Shown here piece after piece: positions 16,886-24,270 of a DNA stretch of 64,000 bases. This stretch comes from Rhodococcus ruber (GTDB taxonomy: Bacteria > Actinomycetota > Actinomycetes > Mycobacteriales > Mycobacteriaceae), in assembly GCF_027270735.1 (NCBI RefSeq), contig NZ_JAPWIJ010000012.1, positions 62,001 through 126,000 on the forward strand. The letters are read 5' to 3'. The position numbers and the translations under genes were made by a program. Every line of letters begins with the position of its first letter. The stretch's first letter is position 1. The notes under the pieces are model-generated. The model ran no database searches and was not told the DNA's origin. It was given only the letters and a program-made list of their open reading frames with translations.

Positions 16886-17874
16886 CGGGTCAGCCCACTG
16901 ACGTCGGCCGATGAATCGAGAGCGCCGTTCTCCCGGAGAATGGTGGCGATACCGTCGATTCCCGCTGCGTCGACGCGACTTTCGAGCGCCGGGTACCCGG
17001 TGTCCCCCACCGTGTCGGCGGGGGTGCCGAAATGTTCGACCATGGCGGCGCGCATATCGTCGGGGTGCGAGTCGGCGTACTCCACGGACTCGTCGAGCGC
17101 GGTCTGGAACTTGTCCACCACCTCGGGATTGGTCTCGACATACTCGCGGGTGCCGGTGACGATCACTCGGGGCGCGGGACCGAAGACCTGCTCGATGGGG
17201 TCGCCCAGGGGTACCTCGAACTGTCCGGTCTTCAGCAGAAGGCTGGCGTAGGGATCACCGATGAGAGCGGCGTCGATGCGATCCGCGGTCAGTGACTCGC
17301 CCATGGCGGAGAACGGAACCTCGATGATCGATACGCCGCTGCCGTCGCCCCCCGCTTGGTCGACGACACCTCGGACCCCGTACTCGGATGCCGACGCGAG
17401 CAGGTTGACCCCGACCGTCTTGCCTTCCAGGTCTGCGGCCGTCCGAATCGAACTGTTGGCCTTGACCAGCAGTGTCGATCCGGTGCGCCCATCCGGGCCG
17501 GCCTCGAACGTGGAGACGCCGCCGACCACCGCCAGAGGGATCCCCTTCCCGGCCGCCATCACCGCACCGGGACCGGTGTTGGGGTTCATGTCGACCTGCC
17601 CGCTCAGGAGACCACCGACCAGGTCCGCCGGCGTAATGTCGACGAGCTCGATGTTCAACCCGTTGCGCTCGAAGATGCCCTGGTCGACACCCAACAACAC
17701 CGCGGCGTAGTCGGACAGTTGAACATTACCCAGGCGGACGGTGGTCAGACCGTTCTCCGACGCCGCCGGCGCGGCTTGCGTTCCACCGCATGCGGTCGCG
17801 GTCAGCGCCAGAAGGACACCCGCGGTCGCGGCAATCGATCGCGTTCGGACATGTCGGCGCAGTGGAATCATCAT
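16882..17874 (-). CDS. NitT/TauT-type ABC transporter substrate-binding lipoprotein
   Basis: 330 residues. The signal peptide RSIAATAGVLLALTATACGG ends in a lipobox (TATAC), so it should be lipid-anchored outside the membrane. The mature part has the NMT1/SsuA fold: TVRLGNVQLSDYAAVLLGVDQGIFERNGLNIELVDI, GGLLSGQVDMNPNTGPGAV, DLEGKTVGVNLLASASE and YVETNPEVVDKF. It is the first gene of the importer operon and diverges from an alpha/beta hydrolase. Confidence 0.9.
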   Translation of the reverse strand: MMIPLRRHVRTRSIAATAGVLLALTATACGGTQAAPAASENGLTTVRLGNVQLSDYAAVLLGVDQGIFERNGLNIELVDITPADLVGGLLSGQVDMNPNTGPGAVMAAGKGIPLAVVGGVSTFEAGPDGRTGSTLLVKANSSIRTAADLEGKTVGVNLLASASEYGVRGVVDQAGGDGSGVSIIEVPFSAMGESLTADRIDAALIGDPYASLLLKTGQFEVPLGDPIEQVFGPAPRVIVTGTREYVETNPEVVDKFQTALDESVEYADSHPDDMRAAMVEHFGTPADTVGDTGYPALESRVDAAGIDGIATILRENGALDSSADVSGLTR

Positions 17875-18028
17875 CGATCACCTTCGGTTGGCTCGGACCC
17901 GCTGCCTACTACAGCGTCGAAAAGTGACGATAGTGACGAAGGACACAGTGCGATACGGATCATCCATCCACATCTTGGGTCACACAGTGTGGAGGTAATC
18001 CATCCCGCCGTCGGGAGGCTTCCCATAC

Positions 18029-18040
18029 TGTCTGCAGACA
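18029..18040. promoter_or_regulatory. Palindrome at the start of the alpha/beta hydrolase gene
   Basis: TGTCTGCAGACA is a perfect 12-base palindrome whose last base is the first base of the hydrolase start codon. A possible -10 CATACT (18024-18029) abuts it, so a bound regulator would cover the transcription start. Another small palindrome, CACAC-A-GTGTG, lies at 17981-17991 in the same divergent gap. The core resembles FadR-type GntR sites, but no such regulator is adjacent. Confidence 0.5.
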
Positions 18041-18906
18041 TGACAATCGATCGAGTACCGGTATCCGGCGGAGACATCGTCGTGGAAACTCACACCGGGA
18101 CCAGTGAGCCCGTCCTCATGGTGCACGGGGTGTCCAGCCAGCGCATGCTCTGGAGTTGGCTGCACGCGGAGTCGCCGCACCTAACCCTCGTCGCACCGGA
18201 TCTGCGCGGCCGAGGTGACAGCGTGGACGTCGCGGGACCGTCATCGCTGACACAGCACTCGGACGACCTCGACGCCGTCCTGAATGCTCTGGGACTCGAC
18301 TGCGTGCACGTGTGCGGAATGTCCATGGGTGGATTCGTGGCAGTCGAATTCGCAGCCCGGTATCCGTCCCGGGTGAAGAGTCTCGTTCTTGTCGACGGTG
18401 GCGTTCCGGTGGCTCCGCCCGCCGGTCTCACGCAGGAGACCGTTGGGGCTGTGTTCGCGGATAAGATCGCTCGAACTCAGCAGCAGTGGAACGACATCGA
18501 CGATTACATCGAGTTCTTGGTGTCGACGTCACTGCCGCTACTCGACCCGGCCGATCCGCTGCTTCGGACGTACGCCGAACACGATCTGGCCGACGGATCG
18601 ATTCGCCTGTCGTCCGCCGCGGTCGTCGCCGACGCCACGGACGTGTTCTTCGGCGAATCGCGATTCCGGGAATTGACGATGCCGATTCGATTCCTGCACG
18701 CGCAGTGGAGCGTTGGGGCAAACTCGGCACCAATGTACTCGCCGCAGGATATCGAAGCACTCGACCTGACATCCATCACCCCGATGCCGGGACTCGATCA
18801 CGCCGGGACGATCATGACTGCGGTCGGTGCGGCTGCAGTGGGAGAAACGATCGACGAAGCAATCGACGCGGAGCCAGAAGGAGTCGGGCAGTTCACCGAC
18901 GCGTAG
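18040..18906 (+). CDS. Alpha/beta hydrolase
   Basis: 288 residues from the ATG at 18040; no ribosome site is visible and the message may be leaderless. It is a classical fold: VLMVHGVSSQRMLWSWL oxyanion strand, VAPDLRGRGDS, nucleophile elbow CGMSMGGFV (Ser95), and a C-terminal GLDHAGTIM with the likely His. Its divergence from the ABC importer suggests it may act on the imported compound, for example an ester or lactone; this is inference. Its end overlaps the convergent MerR gene by 14 bases. Confidence 0.82.
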   Translation: MTIDRVPVSGGDIVVETHTGTSEPVLMVHGVSSQRMLWSWLHAESPHLTLVAPDLRGRGDSVDVAGPSSLTQHSDDLDAVLNALGLDCVHVCGMSMGGFVAVEFAARYPSRVKSLVLVDGGVPVAPPAGLTQETVGAVFADKIARTQQQWNDIDDYIEFLVSTSLPLLDPADPLLRTYAEHDLADGSIRLSSAAVVADATDVFFGESRFRELTMPIRFLHAQWSVGANSAPMYSPQDIEALDLTSITPMPGLDHAGTIMTAVGAAAVGETIDEAIDAEPEGVGQFTDA

Positions 18907-19309
18907 CAGATGCGTCGGCCTCGAACGGTGCCCATGGGGTGTCTCGAAGCGCAGGACAGTGTTCGGGTGTCGGGTTGTGTGCAATGTCGATCATCCGATC
19001 GAGGACGTCACGCGTGGCGGCCAGATCGGCCATGGCCGCGGTGATTCGGTCTCGTTCGACTCTCATGATCTCGAAGGCCTCGGGCGAGCTCTGGCCGCTG
19101 TCTATACACGGCAGTAGTTGCAGAATCTTCCGACTCGAAAGACCAGCGGAGAAAAGTTGCTGGAGTAACTTCACGCGCTCGACGGCAGACTCAGGGTAGA
19201 CGCGTTGTTCGCTGGAGGTACGTTCGGACTCCAGCAAGCCCTGCTCTTCGTAGTAGCGAAGAGCTCGCGTGCTCACTCCTGCCAGGTGTGCCACCTCGCC
19301 TATACGCAT
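18893..19309 (-). CDS. MerR family transcriptional regulator
   Basis: 138 residues from the ATG at 19309 (MRIGEVAHLAGVSTRALRYYEEQGLLESERTSSEQRVY), preferred over 19333 because MRIGEVA is the normal MerR start. A long dimerisation helix follows (RVERDRITAAMADLAATRDVLDRMID). It diverges from an SDR gene across a MerR-type dyad. The few Cys residues do not form a metal site, so an organic ligand is likely. Confidence 0.9.
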   Translation of the reverse strand: MRIGEVAHLAGVSTRALRYYEEQGLLESERTSSEQRVYPESAVERVKLLQQLFSAGLSSRKILQLLPCIDSGQSSPEAFEIMRVERDRITAAMADLAATRDVLDRMIDIAHNPTPEHCPALRDTPWAPFEADASATRR

Positions 19310-19352
19310 CCAGTGTCTCCCTCGGAGCAACATTTCGGTTCTTGGACTTGCC

Positions 19353-19370
19353 CTTGACGTTAACGTGAAG
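19353..19370. promoter_or_regulatory. MerR-type operator between merR and SDR genes
   Basis: CTTGACGTTAACGTGAAG has a perfect 10-base core palindrome (ACGTTAACGT) and near-matching CTTG/GAAG flanks. Such dyads lie in the long -35/-10 spacer of MerR-controlled promoters. It lies 44 bases upstream of the MerR start and about 70 before the SDR start. Confidence 0.7.
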
Positions 19371-19440
19371 TTTTAGCCTTGTCGATGTCGGACCGATCAG
19401 GACCGAAAAAACGGAAATTCGCGAAGAAAGCAAGGTCCCC

Positions 19441-20166
19441 ATGGACTTCTCCGACCAGATCGCCCTCGTCACCGGAGCCAACCGTGGCATCGGCCGTCAC
19501 TTCGTCCTCGAACTGCTCGATCGAGGTGCGGAGAAAATCTACGCGTCAGCTCGCAAACCCGAAATGCTCGACTTCGACGACAACCGGGTGGTGCCGTTGG
19601 CGCTCGACTTGCTCGACAGCGAATCGGTGAGAGCGGCGGCGTCGACGGCGTCCGATGTCACACTGCTCGTCAACAATGCGGGCATCTCCACCGGCGCCGC
19701 GCTCGTCACCGGTGACCTAACCGAGGTTCGACGCGAGATGGACACACACTTCTGGGGCACACTGCACGTCATTCGGGCATTCGCCCCGGTACTCGCAACA
19801 CAGGGTGGCGGCTCGATCGTCAATATCTTGTCGGCTCTATCTTGGTTCGCCACAACGGGATCCGGGGCCTACTCTGCCGCGAAGGCCGCCGAATGGAACA
19901 TGACGAACGGTGTACGCCTGGAACTTGCACCGCAGGGAACATTCGTACAGGGCGTACTTCTCGGCGCTGCAGATACCGACATCGCCGCCGGCTACGACGG
20001 ACCGAAGATCGATCCCCGCACAGTGCCGCGTGCCGCCCTGAACGGTCTGGCGGCCGGCTCCATCGAAATCATCGTCGACGAATGGACCGCTATGGTGAAG
20101 TCCTCTCTCGCCGGCGATCCCGCAGCTTTCTATGCACAGATGGCCGAACTACTCGGAGCGAACTGA
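19441..20166 (+). CDS. Short-chain dehydrogenase/reductase (SDR)
   Basis: 241 residues. Motifs: VTGANRGIGRHFVLELL, LLVNNAGISTGA, NILSALSWF with the catalytic Ser, and YSAAKAAEW with Tyr/Lys. This subtype, with short loops between DLLDSESVRAAAS and the NNAG strand, is common as a MerR-controlled single SDR in actinobacteria. A ribosome site AAGGTCCCC-ATG is weak. The stop is followed by the dispersed repeat at 20188. Confidence 0.87.
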   Translation: MDFSDQIALVTGANRGIGRHFVLELLDRGAEKIYASARKPEMLDFDDNRVVPLALDLLDSESVRAAASTASDVTLLVNNAGISTGAALVTGDLTEVRREMDTHFWGTLHVIRAFAPVLATQGGGSIVNILSALSWFATTGSGAYSAAKAAEWNMTNGVRLELAPQGTFVQGVLLGAADTDIAAGYDGPKIDPRTVPRAALNGLAAGSIEIIVDEWTAMVKSSLAGDPAAFYAQMAELLGAN

Positions 20167-20187
20167 CTTCCATCCCAACTCCCGACC

Positions 20188-20273
20188 CCCAACCGAAAGG
20201 CACTGGGCGGGGCCATACGGATTCGATCCGAGAACTGTGGGGTGCACCGAACCGTTCGGTCAAGGCGGAAGGG
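20188..20273. repeat. Compact copy of a dispersed intergenic repeat
   Basis: The 36 bases 20188-20223 and the 48 bases 20226-20273 recur, with one mismatch and with a diverging end respectively, at 51885-51920 and from 52253 onward, where 332 bases separate them; here only CG separates them. The element contains two small hairpins: CGGAT-TCG-ATCCG (20218-20230) and CCGAAC-C-GTTCGG (20247-20259). It lies between convergent SDR and TetR genes. Confidence 0.75.
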
Positions 20274-20322
20274 ATGTGAGCGGCGAGGTGTCGCACTACG
20301 GAGCCGCTCTTTTCACGCTCGC

Positions 20323-21039
20323 CTAGGTTCGATCCCGAGCCAGAATGCGTTCGAGGTAGTCGAGGTCCTCGCGGAGCATGGAGATGGCCCGTTCGGGCCC
20401 CTCGGGTACGACGGGCTTGCCGTTGTCCTGGGCAACGGTGCGCAGTGCCATGTCGGCGAGTTGGACGGCCACGCTCCGATCGGCGTCGGCATCGCCGCTC
20501 TGATGCCACCAGGCAACCCAGTTCAGCATGCCGATGATGCCGAGTGCCGCAGTACGCGGGTCGACCGGCCTGAACTCCCCTGCCTTGACGCCGCTTTCGA
20601 CGACCGTCACGAACTCCTTGAGGACGTGTCGACGACTGCGCTGGTAGGTCCGCGAAATCCTCTCGGGCAGGTCGGCTTCCGACCTGATGATGAGCTTGAA
20701 GCGGTCGGCGGTTTCAGCTTGGTTCAGGGCGATCGCGGTGGCCATCTTGCGAAGCTTCTCGGTGGGATCGAGGTCGGATCGCTCGTTGATCTGGTGCAGA
20801 ACTGCGGCAGGCGTCTCGGTGCTCTCGCTGATCAGGCGCGACAGCAACTCGTCCTTGTTCGCGACGTAATGATAGAGCGCCGGCCGGGTGAGGCCCGTTG
20901 CGTCGGCGATGTCCTGGAGGGTCGTGCTGGCAAAGCCCTTCTCCGCGAACAACCGCGTGGCGTGATCGAGAATCTGCTTCTCGACCAGCTCCCGACGCGG
21001 ATTACGCGCCGCTCCTCGCTGTGAGTCCTCGCGTGTCAT
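20323..21039 (-). CDS. TetR family transcriptional regulator of the aryl-acid cluster
   Basis: 238 residues from the ATG at 21039. The DNA-binding domain is ILDHATRLFAEKGFASTTLQDIADATGLTRPALYHYVANKDELLSRLI; the C-terminal domain is of the KstR2/TetR_C_17 type (GIIGMLNWVAWWHQSGD), often found in regulators sensing acyl-CoA or aryl-CoA. It is the last gene of the minus-strand catabolic operon (25 bases after the flavoprotein gene) and is the best candidate to bind the dyads at 28792-28808 and 28921-28934. Confidence 0.88.
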   Translation of the reverse strand: MTREDSQRGAARNPRRELVEKQILDHATRLFAEKGFASTTLQDIADATGLTRPALYHYVANKDELLSRLISESTETPAAVLHQINERSDLDPTEKLRKMATAIALNQAETADRFKLIIRSEADLPERISRTYQRSRRHVLKEFVTVVESGVKAGEFRPVDPRTAALGIIGMLNWVAWWHQSGDADADRSVAVQLADMALRTVAQDNGKPVVPEGPERAISMLREDLDYLERILARDRT

Positions 21040-21064
21040 GACCGAAGAATAACCGTCGCGCTCG

Positions 21065-22594
21065 TCAACGACCGACAGACACGAGGTGGGTGCGCGCACC
21101 GACCAGACCTGCCACCGCGTCGGACATCCACTCTTCCGGTACGTCGACAACGACGAGTGCTCTGGTGCTGCGCATCATTCGCTCCGCGACATCGAGTCGG
21201 GTCAGGACGTGATCACGCTCGCCGGACCCGGTCAGCCACACCGTGGAGCTTGCCCTGCACTCGTCGACGATGGCCGTGGCCTTCTCGTTCCACGCAGATT
21301 CGACGTCCACCGAGACCACCGTTGTCGTCGTCTCTTCGCGAAGATCGGACGGGGCGAATCGGTCGGGAAATAGCCGCCCACCATGTTCGACGGGCCGCGA
21401 GAGGATCCAGCGAGACACGTCGACAGGAATCTCCGAATCTGCGGGAACCTGCGCGTAGCTGGCGATTCCCTTCCACGCCACCTCGGGAGCAGATTCGAGA
21501 AACCGCTCCAGGCCGACCTTTCCGGCGCGCGTCATGTACGCCACCATCAGTTGCTCCACGGGCAGATCCGTCCGTTGCGGGAAGGACTCCCACCACTGTT
21601 CACTGCGCACGGCAATCTGCTGGAGGTGTTCGACTGCGGGGCGACGCACCCGTTCGTACTCGGTGAGGGCATCGCCGACGGTCGCAGCCGACGCCAGTGC
21701 AGCATCGAGAGCGATGGCGTCTTCCATGGCCAGCTTCGTTCCCGATCCGATCGAGTAATGGGCTGTGTGGGCGGCGTCGCCGAGGAGAACGACGTTGTCC
21801 ACCGACCACTTTCGGCACTTGACGGTTCGGAACTGCATCCACCTGGTCCGGTTTCCGATGAGCCTGTGATTCCGGAGCGTGTCGGCAAAGGCCGTCTCGA
21901 GGTAGCGCAACGACGTCTCGTCACTGTCGGTCGGATCGGTGGCAGCCGTCGTGACGTCGAAGCCCGCGCGGTGCCACGTGTCGAGATCCGTCTCGATCAG
22001 GAACGTACTGCGATCCGGCGCATAGGGATACGCGTGTGCGACGAAAGTGCCGTGCTCGGTGGTGACGGGTACGAAAATGGCGCTTGCCAGTGCGAAATCC
22101 GTTCCACACCAGAGGTAGAGGCCGGTTCCGGTGCTGATGTCGGTGCCGAACCCCGGGTCTGCAGTTCGCGTTGCGCTGTTGATTCCGTCCGCGGCGATGA
22201 CGAGGTCGACATCGAGATCGCCCGGTTCACGGCGTTCGCCGAATTCGAGCCGAACCCCTGCATCACGCGCTTGCTCCTGCAGGACGGACAGCAGCGAGGT
22301 GCGGGCCACAGCGAGCAGATCACCGTGGGCCAAGCGGGCAATCGACTCCCCCACCTGCATCGACATCTCGTGTGAGTACGCCTGAGCAACAATTGCATCG
22401 AGTGATGCAGCGTCGGCCTGACGTAGATTCCGCTGCGTCCGTGAGGCGAGGCCGACTCCGAACCCGAACGTGGTGTCCGGTGAACTCTGTTCGTAGACGG
22501 TGATCTCCGCGGAGGGGTTGGACAGTTTCAGCAGTCGTGCGGCGTAGAGGCCACCGGGGCCCCCGCCGATGACTGCGACGCGGTCGAGTTTCAT
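21065..22594 (-). CDS. FAD-dependent aryl-CoA hydroxylase-like monooxygenase
   Basis: 509 residues from the ATG at 22594, overlapping the ligase stop by 4 bases. FAD motifs: VIGGGPGGLYAARLLK (9-24), TFGFGVGL (42-49), LVIAADGINSATR (DG motif, 131-143) and NVVLLGDAAHTAHYSIGSG (267-285, GD motif). GDAAHxxHxSIGSGTKLAMEDA is the signature I associate with salicylyl-CoA 5-hydroxylase and the monooxygenase half of 2-aminobenzoyl-CoA monooxygenase/reductase. Those proteins carry an Old Yellow Enzyme-like second domain; here only about 110 residues follow residue 395, ending RTHLVSVGR, so that domain is shortened or replaced. Predicted to hydroxylate the CoA ester made by the neighbouring ligase. Confidence 0.78.
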   Translation of the reverse strand: MKLDRVAVIGGGPGGLYAARLLKLSNPSAEITVYEQSSPDTTFGFGVGLASRTQRNLRQADAASLDAIVAQAYSHEMSMQVGESIARLAHGDLLAVARTSLLSVLQEQARDAGVRLEFGERREPGDLDVDLVIAADGINSATRTADPGFGTDISTGTGLYLWCGTDFALASAIFVPVTTEHGTFVAHAYPYAPDRSTFLIETDLDTWHRAGFDVTTAATDPTDSDETSLRYLETAFADTLRNHRLIGNRTRWMQFRTVKCRKWSVDNVVLLGDAAHTAHYSIGSGTKLAMEDAIALDAALASAATVGDALTEYERVRRPAVEHLQQIAVRSEQWWESFPQRTDLPVEQLMVAYMTRAGKVGLERFLESAPEVAWKGIASYAQVPADSEIPVDVSRWILSRPVEHGGRLFPDRFAPSDLREETTTTVVSVDVESAWNEKATAIVDECRASSTVWLTGSGERDHVLTRLDVAERMMRSTRALVVVDVPEEWMSDAVAGLVGARTHLVSVGR

Positions 22595-24270
22595 CGTTGC
22601 CTCTCGAGCTTCGCGGCGATGTCCAGCCGCAAACGCTTCTTGTCGATCTTGTTGACGTTGGTTCGGGGAAGCGCGTCGAGCCATTCGAGGCGCTCCGGCC
22701 ATTTGAACTTGGCCACACCGAGTCTCGTGAGATGGTCCTGCACGTCGGCCATCGTCAACGGGGCCCCGTCGGTGACGAGATACGCGCACGTCTTCTCGCC
22801 GAGTCGAGGGTCGGGCATCGCGACGACGGCCGCGCCCACGATGGCCGGATGGTCGAGCAGAAGAAGCTCTACTTCCTCGGCGTTGATCTTCTCGCCGCCG
22901 CGGTTGATGAGGTCTTTGATGCGCCCCTCGATCGTGACGTACCGCTCCCCGTCGACGACGGAGATCGACGCCAGATCGCCGGTCCGGTAGAAGCCGTCGG
23001 AGGTGAAGGCCGTTCGATTGTGCTCGGGTGCACCGAAATACCCGGTGATCGTGTACGGGCCTCGGCAACACAGTTCACCGACTTCCCCGTCGGGTAGGTC
23101 GATCTCCGTGCCGGGATCGAGAATGCGCACCTCGTCCTCCGCGCAGACAGGCGTTCCGACGGTGGTGATTCGAGCGTCGCGAGGGGCGGCGACCGGGGTG
23201 ACGGTGAGCAGCCCCTCGGACATCCCGAACAGCTGACCCGCCCAATGATCTCCGCCGTCGTCGACGCGGTCCATCAGCGCCGGTGACACTTTGGCACCGG
23301 ACAGGATCACGTGCCGCAGACGCTCACGCACGCGATCGAACTCGGGACTCGACACGGCCTGGTAGTGACCGTGGCCGATCAACACCTCGGTGGCTTCCGC
23401 GCGCTCCATCAGGTCGAACGCCGATCCGACGTCGGCGGTCGCGAGTACGAGGCACGCACCGACCGAATGCGAGGCGTGCAGACCGCAGGCAATCCCTGCG
23501 TTGTGCACGATGGGAATCAGATGAGCGACGCGGCTGTCCGCGGTCCATTCGAGCCGTTGTGCGTACATGAGTGCGTTGTTCCAGTACTCGGCATGAATCC
23601 GCGGAATGACCTTGGGCACTCCCGTTGTCCCGCCGGACAATTGGAATGCAACTACATCCTCGGGATCCGTCTCGGCCTCGATGGCGTCGACGAGAGCTCG
23701 GGCCTCGGTGGGATCGATGTCGAGACCGAGGTCCTCCACGCGCAGTTCGTCGGTGTCCACCGCCCCGACTGTGACCACGTGGCGAACGGTCTCGCTGCCC
23801 GCGGCATGTTCGTGGGCGAACGAGACCAGATCGAACGACGGCAGGCCGGCCTCGACGATATGCGCGACCGCGCCCACCGCGGCACCGATGTGCGCGATCT
23901 CGTGCATTCGGTGCGCGGCCAGTGTGGCGACCGGAACCAGTCCGGCCTTGACGCAGCCGTACCAGGCCAGCACCGTCTCCAGCCGGTTCGTCAGTTGGAA
24001 CAACACAGGGTCCAGGCGCGTCAGCCCCAGTCGCACCAAGCCCGCAGCGATGGCATCGGTCCGACGGTCGAGTTCGGCGAACGTCATCGACCCCTCGGCG
24101 CTGATGATCGCGACCCTGTCGGGAAACCGAACAGCGATGTCGCGGAACCGGCGGCTGGTGGGAAGTGAACTCCACGAACCACTCCGGCGGTACTGCTGCG
24201 CGCGATCCTCCGGGTATCCCACCAGCCGGCCGTCCCAGTCCGAGTGGGTCGCGTCGGTGGTCACCGTCAT
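22591..24270 (-). CDS. Aryl-acid adenylate-forming ligase (DhbE/EntE/salicylate-AMP ligase-like)
   Basis: 559 residues. The start (LVGYPEDRAQQYRRSGSW) is typical of 2,3-dihydroxybenzoate/salicylate ligases. The phosphate loop is LSGGTTGVPKVIPRIHAEY (from 211), GRIKDLINRGGEKINAEEVE is the hinge motif, and LPRTNVNKIDKK carries the catalytic Lys541. The pair H256-N257 (LIPIVHNAGIACG) matches the His-Asn that, as I recall for DhbE, contacts the carboxylate and the 2-hydroxyl of the aryl acid, so an ortho-substituted aromatic or heteroaromatic acid is the likely substrate. No carrier protein or NRPS is nearby, so the acceptor is probably CoA. ATGA overlaps on both sides show tight co-translation. 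Confidence 0.82.
   Translation of the reverse strand: MTVTTDATHSDWDGRLVGYPEDRAQQYRRSGSWSSLPTSRRFRDIAVRFPDRVAIISAEGSMTFAELDRRTDAIAAGLVRLGLTRLDPVLFQLTNRLETVLAWYGCVKAGLVPVATLAAHRMHEIAHIGAAVGAVAHIVEAGLPSFDLVSFAHEHAAGSETVRHVVTVGAVDTDELRVEDLGLDIDPTEARALVDAIEAETDPEDVVAFQLSGGTTGVPKVIPRIHAEYWNNALMYAQRLEWTADSRVAHLIPIVHNAGIACGLHASHSVGACLVLATADVGSAFDLMERAEATEVLIGHGHYQAVSSPEFDRVRERLRHVILSGAKVSPALMDRVDDGGDHWAGQLFGMSEGLLTVTPVAAPRDARITTVGTPVCAEDEVRILDPGTEIDLPDGEVGELCCRGPYTITGYFGAPEHNRTAFTSDGFYRTGDLASISVVDGERYVTIEGRIKDLINRGGEKINAEEVELLLLDHPAIVGAAVVAMPDPRLGEKTCAYLVTDGAPLTMADVQDHLTRLGVAKFKWPERLEWLDALPRTNVNKIDKKRLRLDIAAKLERQR

Noticed and set aside
18003..18016. Small TCCCG-CCGT-CGGGA hairpin before the hydrolase
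   Set aside because: Five-base arms in a GC-rich gap are expected by chance; not strong enough for an attenuator or terminator.
21065..23071. Single 668-codon frame combining part of the ligase region with the flavoprotein
   Set aside because: The flavoprotein proper begins at 22594 with a standard FAD motif; the upstream part is out of frame with the ligase and without motifs.
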